A stretch of DNA of 24,077 nucleotides from JBMYQA01 sp049600855 (GCA_049600855.1 JBMYQA010000070.1:1-24077), one strand, 5' to 3'. Shown: positions 7,934 through 15,649, numbered from the stretch's first letter. Notes: generated by a model not told the origin, from the sequence alone. Numbers and translations are program-made.

Positions 7934-7955
7934 TTCCCCCTATGATTTAATGAAT

Positions 7956-7990
7956 AACCTGCTTGCAGCACATGTAAGCAGGTTTTTTTT
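7956..7990 (+). terminator. Terminator after the 205-residue protein gene
   Basis: AACCTGCTT (7956-7964) pairs with AAGCAGGTT (7976-7984) and runs into a T-tract to 7990. The next ATG is only 20 bases beyond, so the following gene needs either read-through or a promoter overlapping this hairpin. Confidence 0.92.
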
Positions 7991-8010
7991 AACACATTAA
8001 TACTTGAAAA

Positions 8011-9447
8011 ATGGAAAATCAAACTAATTCCAAGTCAATAATCACCATCATCGATCCGTACAACAAGTTTACGGTAGAACAGCACAGTAGGCTCATCGAT
8101 GTGGTGTATGATCAACTGGTAAAAAATAGTGAGGTGCAGTATTTAGAAGTTAAAGTGAAACCCGTAGTAAAGAAGAGTCCAGAACCTGATTACTACATTG
8201 CTTACTTGGCTCATGCTACGGTTTACTACTTTGACATGGTGAAGTTTAAGATTGAAGGCGATCAGATTACTTCATTAAAATCCGATTTTGACGAAGAGCA
8301 AGATGCATCGTCAGAGGAAGAGGGGGAAGAAGAGGACGATATCAGTGATGAAAAAGATCCAGAAGCCGACATCCAATTTGTAGTAGGCACAGCCTTTGAA
8401 CAAGTAGCATCAGCCGTTTTAGCCGTAAATGAAATTGCACAAATTGCCGAGCAATCCAATTTAAAAACGCTAAAGCTGATTGGTAAAGCAGCAAATTCTG
8501 TTGCGTATAAAAAGTTCTTCACCACTGCTTCTGTACTTGCTTTTTGTAATATTGGTCATGGGAATGAGGAAGGAATTATGGTGTATGACGGGGAAATTAC
8601 CTATAAGTGGTTTGATAAGCTTAGTGAAAAAGCATTAAGCCCTAAAGTCATTTACTTTAATTCGTGTAATACCTATAATAATCCGTTGTGGCAATCCATT
8701 ATGGAAGCACGACCAAGAACCTACATTGCCAGCGCCATAAAACTGGCAATTGGTGCATCCGAAGAGTTGACTACGCAGTTTTGGGAGGCCGTTTTAGCAG
8801 AGGAGAAAGCCATGTTGCCTACCATCAATCAGATCAATTTAGTTAAACCCGCAGAAGTGAATTTTGGTTTGTCGGGAGATGGTGGGAAATTTTTTAATGG
8901 ATATATCACGAAACCTTCAGGGGATAAAGAGTTGACAACTGGAAATGCTTTAGGAGCAGATACCTTGGATTGGAGCGGCGTTCAACCGTTAAAAAATCCG
9001 ATTCAGACTACTCCAGATGATGTGATTTTTAGTGGACATGGTGCATTTACGTTTGAAACGGAAACGAGAGTTCCAGAAGGCATGGAGTTTTGGGTATTAG
9101 CACCATTAGGCGCATCGATTGCCGATTCGTTAGGGCAATCCTTGGAATCCATGGAGAAAATTTCAGAGCTTGGCTTGAAGAATAAAGGTTCTAATACCTT
9201 AATTACGGTATTCCCAACAGTTTATGAAGCTGGAAGTGCAGTACCCAATTACATCTTAAGCCCACCGAGAGGCATCATTATTAAACCAGGTGGGCCACAT
9301 GTGATCGGCGTAGAGCAAAAAACAAAATTGAGTGACTTGTGGCAGCGTGCCGAACCGTTCAAAAAAGAGGGAGAAACCTTAAAAGTGTATTGGGCTGCTT
9401 GTACAGCAATTGCAACAGCTTCAAACCCAGTTGTGTTAGGACGATAA
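8011..9447 (+). CDS. Multidomain protein with two clan-CD-like (caspase/gingipain-type) His-Gly/Cys motif pairs; C-terminal Stv-like domain
   Basis: The 478-residue protein has no signal peptide or membrane helix. Residues 1-90 form an N-terminal alpha/beta region, followed by a very acidic linker (about 92-119). The first module has a hydrophobic strand ending in NIGHGN (His183) and a second ending in YFNSCNT (Cys219), then SEELTTQFWEAVL (250-262); this order and the 36-residue spacing fit clan CD cysteine peptidases such as CHAT, caspase and gingipain types. The C-terminal module repeats the logic: VIFSGHGAF (His343) and VYWAACTA (Cys464). Between them are VPEGMEFWVLAPLG and VPNYILSPPRGI, which I associate with the domain Pfam calls 'putative adhesin Stv' (from memory). 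Protease activity and target are unproven. It is followed by its own terminator and preceded closely by the terminator of the unknown 7316 gene. Confidence 0.75.
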   Translation: MENQTNSKSIITIIDPYNKFTVEQHSRLIDVVYDQLVKNSEVQYLEVKVKPVVKKSPEPDYYIAYLAHATVYYFDMVKFKIEGDQITSLKSDFDEEQDASSEEEGEEEDDISDEKDPEADIQFVVGTAFEQVASAVLAVNEIAQIAEQSNLKTLKLIGKAANSVAYKKFFTTASVLAFCNIGHGNEEGIMVYDGEITYKWFDKLSEKALSPKVIYFNSCNTYNNPLWQSIMEARPRTYIASAIKLAIGASEELTTQFWEAVLAEEKAMLPTINQINLVKPAEVNFGLSGDGGKFFNGYITKPSGDKELTTGNALGADTLDWSGVQPLKNPIQTTPDDVIFSGHGAFTFETETRVPEGMEFWVLAPLGASIADSLGQSLESMEKISELGLKNKGSNTLITVFPTVYEAGSAVPNYILSPPRGIIIKPGGPHVIGVEQKTKLSDLWQRAEPFKKEGETLKVYWAACTAIATASNPVVLGR

Positions 9448-9460
9448 GGGTGATGATGAG

Positions 9461-9489
9461 TTAGGCTATCGTACAGATAGCCTAATTTT
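9461..9489 (+). terminator. Terminator of the double His/Cys gene
   Basis: TTAGGCTATC (9461-9470) pairs perfectly with GATAGCCTAA (9476-9485), loop GTACA, followed by TTTT. It lies 14 bases after the stop codon. Confidence 0.85.
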
Positions 9490-9495
9490 CGCTTT

Positions 9496-9658
9496 AGAGC
9501 TTGTTTAAAATAAGGGATTTCGAACCGAAAATGAGCTAATTTGACGTTAGACAATTCAATTTTGCCGCGAATAATGATCATTATTTAAGAAAAAATTGAA
9601 GAAGTATAAGGGTAAATTAGCCATTTGTAGGTGAAAGACTTTATTTTAAATAAGCTCT
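9496..9658. mobile_element. 163-bp near-palindromic element (MITE-like), copy B
   Basis: The ends are AGAGCTTGTTTAAAATAA (from 9496) and TTATTTTAAATAAGCTCT (to 9658). Inner blocks also pair: GAGCTAATTT against AAATTAGCC, CAATTTT against AAAAATTG, and the centre is the perfect palindrome AATAATGATCATTATT. TTA precedes GAGCTTG and follows AAGCTC, consistent with a 3-bp target duplication. Length is exactly that of copy A (3756-3918), and the ends share the GAGnnTGTTT pattern, but the interiors differ. There is no coding capacity. Beyond it, 9659-9825 holds only the ispG promoter region. Confidence 0.7.
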
Positions 9659-9748
9659 TAAACTAGCAACCTTACCTTAAAATTGAAGGTCTTTTATAAT
9701 GATTCTAAAACCATAGCCCCATTAAGGGAGTTATTTAAACAATTCTCC

Positions 9749-9756
9749 TATTTTTG
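9749..9756 (+). promoter_or_regulatory. Probable ispG promoter -7 box
   Basis: TATTTTTG matches the Bacteroidota -7 consensus TAnnTTTG exactly. It lies 69 bases before the ispG ATG. The -33 TTG is not clear (GTTATTT lies near the right distance), so the call is moderate. Confidence 0.5.
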
Positions 9757-9825
9757 TGGGTGAAGTTTATTATTTCAACATGTTGGAGTAAGCACGCTTA
9801 CCAGACTTAATTAATTTGAATACTA

Positions 9826-11829
9826 ATGGACCTTCAGGCAAAAATCCATCCTTATCAATACTGCAATAGTTTAACCAGTTATAAAAGACGTAAATCCATT
9901 GAAGTGGATATTGGTGGCGTCATTATGGGCGGAGATTATCCCATAAGAGTACAATCGATGACGACAGTGGATACGATGGATACGGAGGGATCAATTGCAC
10001 AAACTATCCGCATGATTGAAGCTGGTTGCGAATATGTTCGAATTACAGCGCCAAGCATTAAAGAAGCACAGAATTTAGAAAATATTCGGAAAGGATTACA
10101 CGCGAGGGGGTATAAAGTTCCTTTAGTAGCAGATATCCACTTTACACCAAATGCCGCAGAACTTGCCGCAAGAATTGTCGAGAAGGTAAGGATTAATCCA
10201 GGCAATTATGCCGATAAAAAGAAATTCCAACTGATTGAATACGATGATGCTTCCTATCAAGAAGAAATTGATCGTATTCGGGAAAAGTTTACCCCATTAG
10301 TAAAAATCTGTAAAGAGTATGGTACTGCGATGCGTATTGGTACCAACCACGGTTCGCTTTCCGATCGGATTATGAGTCGTTATGGCGATACACCAATTGG
10401 CATGGTAGAGTCGGCCTTGGAGTTTTTGAGGATTTGTGAAGACCTCAATTACTACAATGTAGTACTATCGATGAAGTCGAGTAATACGCAAGTGATGGTG
10501 CAAGCGTATCGTTTGTTAGTTCAAAAGTTAGATGAAGAAGGGCTACGACCGTATCCGCTGCATTTAGGCGTAACAGAAGCTGGAGATGGGGAAGATGGGC
10601 GAATTAAATCGGCAGTCGGCATTGGTACTTTATTAGAAGATGGCTTAGGCGATACGGTTCGGGTATCGCTCACCGAAGAACCTGAGTTTGAAGCTCCTGT
10701 GGCAAAAGCTTTGATTGATCGCTACACCAATCGTGAGGGCTTAAATACCACGATGCCTCCCATTGGCGTAACGCCTAAAAATCCATTCCAATATGAGCGA
10801 AGAAAAACCCATGAAGTTGAAAACTTGGGAGCAAGCAATGTTCCTCGGGTCATTACAGATTTCAGTCACTTTTCTTCCGTAGAAATGAAAGACCTGAAAA
10901 CGGTAGGGCATTTCTATTTGCCTGAGCTCGATAAATGGGCAATGAATGATCAAGGGTGCGATTACATTTATTCTGGGCGCAATAAAATTTCGTTTATGCT
11001 TCCCAATGGTGTAAAAGAAATTGTAGATGCGCTCGTGTGGAAAGAACTCGATCAACCAGAACATATTTATCCCTTATTTCATACAGCCACATTTTTGGCT
11101 TCTGAAGAGTTTCACCCTACGTTAAACTTCCTCCACATTGACTTGGAGCGATGGGATACACGCATTGATGAGCAAATTCGAACACGAAAAGATTTGGTCA
11201 TTATTTTGGATGCGACTCAAGAAAACGCCATGCAAGAATTGAGACGAATCTGTTTTGAGTTGTATAAAAAAGAGGTGAGTATTCCTGTAATTTTAAAGCG
11301 GAGCTTTGAAGCACTTCCTGAAGAACAATTGCAATTGTATGCTGCAACAGATTTTGGAGGCTTATTAATTGATGGTTTTGGAGATGGCGTGATGTTAGGC
11401 ACAGAAAAAGCGGGAAGCAATCTAACAAAAGAGGCATACGCGAAACTCATTAAGTGTTACAACAGTTTAGCATTTGGTGTGTTGCAAGCAGCACGAACTC
11501 GGATGACTAAAACGGAGTACATTTCTTGTCCTTCTTGTGGGCGCACACTCTTCGATTTACAAGAAACTACCGCAATGATTCGTAAACGTACAGATCATCT
11601 GAAAGGCGTGAAAATTGGTATTATGGGATGTATCGTAAATGGTCCTGGCGAAATGGCTGATGCAGATTACGGCTATGTAGGTTCTGGAAAAGGAAAGATT
11701 ACGTTGTATAGAGGGCAAGAAGTGGTAAAACGCGGAGTGCCTTCTGCAAGTGCTGTAGATGAACTCATTGAGTTGATTCGCGAAGATGGAAATTGGATCG
11801 AACCTGTTGCAAAGCCGCTAGAAGAGTAG
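9826..11829 (+). CDS. ispG: 4-hydroxy-3-methylbut-2-enyl diphosphate synthase, long form
   Basis: IspG (GcpE) converts the cyclic diphosphate MEcPP to HMBPP, the penultimate step of the MEP isoprenoid pathway, using a 4Fe-4S cluster. At 667 residues this is the three-domain form known from Bacteroidota, Chlamydiae and plants. The N-terminal TIM barrel (about 15-300) starts with PIRVQSMTTVDTMDT and includes VADIHFTPNAA. A large insertion domain follows (about 310-555). The C-terminal cluster domain has Cys568 and Cys571 (CPSCGRT), Cys602 (GCIVNGPGE) and the conserved Glu609, all intact. Conserved sequence from about residue 20 supports the chosen start. It is a single gene with its own promoter region. 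Confidence 0.97.
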   Translation: MDLQAKIHPYQYCNSLTSYKRRKSIEVDIGGVIMGGDYPIRVQSMTTVDTMDTEGSIAQTIRMIEAGCEYVRITAPSIKEAQNLENIRKGLHARGYKVPLVADIHFTPNAAELAARIVEKVRINPGNYADKKKFQLIEYDDASYQEEIDRIREKFTPLVKICKEYGTAMRIGTNHGSLSDRIMSRYGDTPIGMVESALEFLRICEDLNYYNVVLSMKSSNTQVMVQAYRLLVQKLDEEGLRPYPLHLGVTEAGDGEDGRIKSAVGIGTLLEDGLGDTVRVSLTEEPEFEAPVAKALIDRYTNREGLNTTMPPIGVTPKNPFQYERRKTHEVENLGASNVPRVITDFSHFSSVEMKDLKTVGHFYLPELDKWAMNDQGCDYIYSGRNKISFMLPNGVKEIVDALVWKELDQPEHIYPLFHTATFLASEEFHPTLNFLHIDLERWDTRIDEQIRTRKDLVIILDATQENAMQELRRICFELYKKEVSIPVILKRSFEALPEEQLQLYAATDFGGLLIDGFGDGVMLGTEKAGSNLTKEAYAKLIKCYNSLAFGVLQAARTRMTKTEYISCPSCGRTLFDLQETTAMIRKRTDHLKGVKIGIMGCIVNGPGEMADADYGYVGSGKGKITLYRGQEVVKRGVPSASAVDELIELIREDGNWIEPVAKPLEE

Positions 11830-11943
11830 ATTTAGTGGAGATGGCTATGCGGGTACTGGTATGCTGCTTTCTTTAACAGTTATGCAAACGAGTGGGCATG
11901 TAAGTAATGTTACATAGGTTTGATCCTAAATTTACCGAAATAC

Positions 11944-11973
11944 TTGGTAATCGGATAATTCTTCCTATTTTTG
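11944..11973 (+). promoter_or_regulatory. Bacteroidota-type promoter in the spacer after ispG
   Basis: TTG at 11944-11946, a 19-base gap, then TATTTTTG at 11966-11973: both elements and the spacing fit the TTG / TAnnTTTG consensus. Transcription would start near 11977-11981. The next protein gene starts about 230 bases on, behind a terminator, so this promoter appears to serve something short. Confidence 0.55.
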
Positions 11974-11977
11974 CTAT

Positions 11978-12111
11978 GTTACATACTACTACACATTACT
12001 GGATACCCCTCAATACCAATTCTTATCCTTAGTCTTGTTGTGTGAAAATGAAAAAAATTGCTGGGGATCAGTAAAAAACACCTAAGCATTGCTACCTGGC
12101 AATGCTTTTTT
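11978..12111 (+). ncRNA. Candidate small RNA of about 130 nt
   Basis: A consensus promoter upstream and a good terminator downstream (12084-12111) define a short transcription unit without a credible protein. An 18-codon frame (ATG 11976 to TAG 12030-12032) begins almost at the predicted transcription start and lacks family features. ACACA (about 11990) can pair with TGTGT (about 12040). A 6S-type RNA is one possibility, but no family motif is recognised. The terminator could instead end a long ispG 3' region. The rest of the 11830-12205 spacer shows nothing else. Confidence 0.3.
12084..12111 (+). terminator. Terminator upstream of the GNAT gene
   Basis: AAGCATTGC (12084-12092) pairs with GCAATGCTT (12099-12107), loop TACCTG, with T residues to 12111. 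Confidence 0.88.
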
Positions 12112-12205
12112 AATTGTTTAACGCATCACCGTGGAGCAATTCCCATCAGGTAACCACAAAATTTCCAATATTTGTGCCTCATAATCGAGTGGTTAATTTA
12201 CAACT

Positions 12206-12652
12206 ATGCTTACATCAAAAAAAGTGTTCCAATCTGATGCCGAAAACTGGGCATTGGTTCGAGATATTCGAGAAAAAGTATTTGTTATTGAGCAGCAAGT
12301 TCCGTTGGAAGAGGAGTACGATGAGTTTGATGAAACTGCTACGCATTTCTTAGTGTTATTGGATGGAAAGCCAGTAGGTACTTGTCGTTGGCGATTTACA
12401 GCTAAAGGAATTAAGTTAGAACGGTATGCGGTGCTGGCTGAGGCTAGAGGGAATGGAGTAGGGGGAAAGCTGGTGGAACTCACCTTAGCCGATATTGCTG
12501 AACAACCAGCAGCAACAGGAAAAAAAATGTATTTACATGCCCAAGTAACTGCGGTATTCTTGTATGAAAAGTTTGGCTTCCAAAAAGAAGGCGACCAGTT
12601 TGATGAATGTGGCATTATGCATTATAAAATGGTGAAGCAAAACAGCCGCTAA
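12206..12652 (+). CDS. GNAT-family N-acetyltransferase (ElaA/YjcF-like)
   Basis: A 148-residue cytoplasmic acetyl-CoA-dependent acetyltransferase. The acceptor substrate cannot be told. VRDIREKVFVIEQQVP (18-33) is the helix typical of the ElaA/YjcF branch. Strand FLVLLDGKPVGTCRWR (48-63) is followed by the acetyl-CoA pyrophosphate loop ARGNGVGGKL (80-89, the family's R/Q-x-x-G-x-G/A). FLYEKFGFQKEGDQF (118-132) is the usual C-terminal motif. Length and domain are complete. Fifty-eight bases separate it from the M14 peptidase gene on the same strand, so co-transcription is possible. Confidence 0.92.
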   Translation: MLTSKKVFQSDAENWALVRDIREKVFVIEQQVPLEEEYDEFDETATHFLVLLDGKPVGTCRWRFTAKGIKLERYAVLAEARGNGVGGKLVELTLADIAEQPAATGKKMYLHAQVTAVFLYEKFGFQKEGDQFDECGIMHYKMVKQNSR

Positions 12653-12710
12653 GCCCTCATTATTAGTATCCTACACCGCTTTTACTACATACCTATACCC
12701 AACGAAACCC

Positions 12711-14477
12711 ATGAGACAAGCAATTCTTTCAATCCTAATTTTTAGTATTCTAATTAGTTTTTCTGCTTGCCAAAAGAAGCATAAAAAGCCTGATATTTCC
12801 AATTTCAAAACGGCATTTGAGCAATCAGAGGGGGTGGAAACAGAAACGTATGCGAGTGGAATCGCCTTTTGGAAAAAATTAGACGAAGCTTTTCCCCAAC
12901 TGAAATTACTGGAATATGGTACTACTGATGCAGGCTTACCTTTGCATTTAGCAGTATTATCATCTGATGAAGATTTTGACCCATCTTCTTTACAGAAGGA
13001 AAAGAAGTTGATTTACATGATCAACAACGCCATTCATCCAGGCGAACCCGATGGTGTGGATGCTACCATCATGTTGTATCGAGATTTACTTTTCGCTGAT
13101 AATTTAGAAGCGCGTTTAGGCGAGGTCGTCCTAATTGCCATACCCTTTTACAATATTGGAGGGGCATTAAATCGAAATACAACCTCCAGAGCAAATCAAA
13201 ATGGCCCTCCAGCTTATGGCTTTCGAGGAAATGCCCAAAACTTAGATTTGAACCGCGATTTCATAAAAATGGATTCGAAGAATGCACAAAGTTTTGCGGA
13301 AATTTTTCAAGAATGGAATCCCGATTTGTTTGTAGATACGCATGTAAGCAATGGAGCCGATTATCAGTATGTACTGACTTATTTGACAACACAAGAGCAC
13401 AAACTTGGGCCAAAGTTGGGCAACTACATGCGTTCAAAAATGATCCCGAATTTGAAAAAGCAGATGATGGAGAAAGGCCAAGAAATGACTCCTTATGTGA
13501 ATGTGTGGGGTTCTGTTCCTGATTCGGGATATGTACAATTTATCGATCACCCGCGATATTCTACAGGTTATGCCTCGCTATTTCACACCTTAAGCTTTAT
13601 GACGGAAACGCATATGTTAAAGTCTTTTGCAGAACGAACAAAAGCGACTTATGCCTTTTTAGAGAGTTTACTCAAGTTTGGTCAGGAAAATAGTGAGGAA
13701 ATTAAAAAACTTCGTAAAGAGGTGATTCAAGAGAGTCTTTTCCAAAAAAAGTTTCCCATTTTGTGGGAAGTAAATCGCGCGAAACCTGAGCAAATCGAAT
13801 TCAAAGGCTATGAAGCAAGCTACCTCCCAAGTGAAGTGACAACAGGCCAACGGCTTTTTTACGATAGGTCTAAACCATTTACCAAAACCATCCCATTATA
13901 CAACACTTATGAGTCTAAGTTGACCATTAAATTGCCTCGAGCATATATTATTCCTCAGGCTTGGCACCGGGTGATTAAGCGCTTAAAAAAGAATGCAGTG
14001 GCAATGGAACGGCTAAAAAAAGATACGACATTAGAAGTGGGGACATATCGAATCGTAGATTATAAAAGTCGCCAAGCTCCTTATGAAGGGCATTACCTCC
14101 ACAGTAATGTACAAGTGGAAAAAGAAAGTAAACGGATCAACTTTCGAAAAGGGGATTACCTCATTCATACCAATCAACGCGCAAATCGCTTTTTGGTGAA
14201 TGTGTTGGAGCCGCAAGCCGTCGATTCGTATTTTAATTGGAATTTTTTCGATATTATTCTCCAGCGAAAAGAAGGCTATTCTGCATATGTGTTTGAAGAC
14301 AAAGCCAAAGAACTATTAGCTAAAAATCCCCAACTTAAAAAAGCCTTTGACGATAAAATGCTTAATGAACCCGATTTCGCAAAAAGTCCAGGATGGCAGT
14401 TGTTTTTCATTTATTCGAAAAGTGAATTGGCAGAAGCAGCTTACATGCGCTATCCTGTTTATCGTGTAGAAAAGTAA
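12711..14477 (+). CDS. M14-family zinc carboxypeptidase, lipoprotein
   Basis: A 588-residue exported peptidase. The N-terminus is a lipoprotein signal with lipobox ending at Cys20 (FSAC), placing it in an outer or inner membrane with the body outside the cytoplasm. The M14 fold is shown by the zinc motif HPGE (His109, Glu112), substrate-binding region SRANQNGP and NLDLNRDF (177-184), the third zinc ligand His211 in VDTHVSNG, and Glu299 in MTETHML as likely catalytic glutamate. The C-terminal third (about 370-588) has no domain I recognise and may be beta-rich. The start is fixed by the signal peptide. It probably trims peptides in nutrient uptake or envelope turnover; specificity is not visible. 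Confidence 0.9.
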   Translation: MRQAILSILIFSILISFSACQKKHKKPDISNFKTAFEQSEGVETETYASGIAFWKKLDEAFPQLKLLEYGTTDAGLPLHLAVLSSDEDFDPSSLQKEKKLIYMINNAIHPGEPDGVDATIMLYRDLLFADNLEARLGEVVLIAIPFYNIGGALNRNTTSRANQNGPPAYGFRGNAQNLDLNRDFIKMDSKNAQSFAEIFQEWNPDLFVDTHVSNGADYQYVLTYLTTQEHKLGPKLGNYMRSKMIPNLKKQMMEKGQEMTPYVNVWGSVPDSGYVQFIDHPRYSTGYASLFHTLSFMTETHMLKSFAERTKATYAFLESLLKFGQENSEEIKKLRKEVIQESLFQKKFPILWEVNRAKPEQIEFKGYEASYLPSEVTTGQRLFYDRSKPFTKTIPLYNTYESKLTIKLPRAYIIPQAWHRVIKRLKKNAVAMERLKKDTTLEVGTYRIVDYKSRQAPYEGHYLHSNVQVEKESKRINFRKGDYLIHTNQRANRFLVNVLEPQAVDSYFNWNFFDIILQRKEGYSAYVFEDKAKELLAKNPQLKKAFDDKMLNEPDFAKSPGWQLFFIYSKSELAEAAYMRYPVYRVEK

Positions 14478-14661
14478 AAGCCATCCATAAATCTGGATGA
14501 GTTGATGAATTATTTTTTTAAACACAATGTATTGATAATTAGAGCTTTATGATGTAATTATTTTATTTATAACATTTTTGTCAAAAAAAATCACAGCTCG
14601 ATTAAACCCTAACCCTATTCTTTAGTCTAAGAAGCAAATAACAAACAAAAGATTAGAAAAC

Positions 14662-14970
14662 ATGAAAAGAGTATTGTTGATTTTCGGGCTACTATTCGCA
14701 TTGAACTTTGGAACATCTCCTACTGCAGAAGCGCAGATAGTGGTATCGGTAAGACCTACCCGTCCAGCAGTGGTTGTGAAGCGTCCTGCGGCTCGCAGAG
14801 GACATGTGTGGATTGATGGGCACTGGAAAGCAAGAGGCAATCGTTATGTTTGGGTGAAAGGACGTTGGGTTAGGGCTCGCAGAGGTTTTCGTTACCAACC
14901 AGGTAAATGGGTGACAGTTAGAGGTGGATACCGTTGGCAACCAGGCGTTTGGGTAAGGGTAAGAAGATAA
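14662..14970 (+). CDS. Small secreted YXWGXW-repeat protein
   Basis: A 102-residue protein with a signal peptide (about 1-25, ending near AEAQ). The mature part is very basic and consists of tandem aromatic repeats: HVWIDGHWKARG, YVWVKGRWVRAR, YQPGKWVTVRGG and YRWQPGVWVRVR, which fit the YXWGXW/WxxGxW repeat families of small envelope proteins of unknown function. The high arginine content suggests binding to a negatively charged surface, which is inference. It has its own upstream spacer (14478-14661) containing a weak CATCCA/TGGATG hairpin, and its own terminator. Confidence 0.85.
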   Translation: MKRVLLIFGLLFALNFGTSPTAEAQIVVSVRPTRPAVVVKRPAARRGHVWIDGHWKARGNRYVWVKGRWVRARRGFRYQPGKWVTVRGGYRWQPGVWVRVRR

Positions 14971-15040
14971 GTATGGTCAATAAAACAGCTTACTCCAACG
15001 CTATAAATAAACTAATAGAATAATTGATTTGACGCTAAAG

Positions 15041-15066
15041 GCCTCTTTCGTTTGAAAGAGGCTTTT
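15041..15066 (+). terminator. Terminator of the YXWGXW gene
   Basis: GCCTCTTTC (15041-15049) pairs perfectly with GAAAGAGGC (15054-15062), loop GTTT, followed by TTTT. A short A-run on the left lets it work weakly in the other direction towards the converging DUF192 gene. Confidence 0.88.
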
Positions 15067-15081
15067 GTAGTTCAAGTACTG

Positions 15082-15133
15082 AGAGCCTGTTTGAATTTGT
15101 TGTTTCGACTAAAGAAAAAGTTCAAACAGATTC
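15082..15133. mobile_element. About 50-bp palindromic element, copy C
   Basis: AGAGCCTGTTTGAA (15082-15095) faces TTCAAACAGATTCT (15120-15133), and pairing continues inward through T-rich and A-rich arms to a short CGACT centre. The right arm AAAGAAAAAGTTCAAACAG is identical over its length to the right arm of copy D (18455-18503). The right end directly abuts the stop codon of the DUF192 gene (15134-15136). End sequences resemble those of copies A and B. Confidence 0.7.
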
Positions 15134-15649
15134 TTAAATTCCTAGTTGCCAATCAATGGAATGTCCTTCTTTAATTCCATATTGATCACAAAAGCCTGCA
15201 TTGACTTCTACTACATATTGCGCAGGTTTGGCTGAAGGAAGTGTTTCTTCGGAAAAAGGAACTGCATATTTTTGAATAGACACCACTTTTTTATCAGCAC
15301 CCACATAGATGATGTCTAGCGATATGTGTGTACGATGCATCCAAAAGCCTTGAGGTTCAGCTTTTTCAAATAAAAACAACATGCCCTGATTGGGAGCCAT
15401 CGAAGTACGATCCATTAACCCTCTTCTGCGTTCCCAGTGTTCGTCAGCTACTTCAATATCAATGGTCGGATTGGCAAACGTGCTATCATCAGGGTTAGTG
15501 AATGTCAACACACCGTCTTTTCGAAATTTAGGCTCTACACTAGCATTTCGCTTTGTGTTCCCCGTACTTTTAAAGAAAGGCACCACAAAATAGCCACCTA
15601 AAAATACCACAAGCAATAATCCAATGATGATTCTATTTCTTGTACTCAT
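15134..15649 (-). CDS. DUF192-domain membrane-anchored or secreted protein
   Basis: A 171-residue protein with one N-terminal hydrophobic segment (about 7-25) acting as anchor or signal. The rest (about 60-168) is a DUF192 domain: RRRGLMDRTSM (74-84), GMLFLFE (89-95), FWMHRTHISLDIIYV (102-116) and VVEVNAGFCDQYGIKEG. The family's function is unknown. The gene overlaps the upstream DUF952 gene by 17 bases, so the two are translated from one message. Its stop codon lies at the edge of palindrome copy C, so the 3' end of the gene may have been set by that insertion. Confidence 0.9.
   Translation of the reverse strand: MSTRNRIIIGLLLVVFLGGYFVVPFFKSTGNTKRNASVEPKFRKDGVLTFTNPDDSTFANPTIDIEVADEHWERRRGLMDRTSMAPNQGMLFLFEKAEPQGFWMHRTHISLDIIYVGADKKVVSIQKYAVPFSEETLPSAKPAQYVVEVNAGFCDQYGIKEGHSIDWQLGI

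Noticed and set aside
8262..8525. Serine-rich minus-strand open frame opposite the acidic linker
   Set aside because: It is the complement of the Asp/Glu-rich coding stretch of the 8011 gene; low-complexity shadow.
9249..9581. Minus-strand open frame across the end of the 8011 gene
   Set aside because: It overlaps a terminator and palindrome copy B and shows no protein-like conservation.
11976..12032. Eighteen-codon frame as an attenuator leader peptide
   Set aside because: It begins practically at the predicted transcription start, has no run of one regulatory amino acid, and no biosynthetic gene follows.
14480..14520. Hairpin CATCCA/TGGATG followed by a T-run as terminator of the M14 gene
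   Set aside because: The T-run lies about 15 bases after the stem, so it is not a standard intrinsic terminator.
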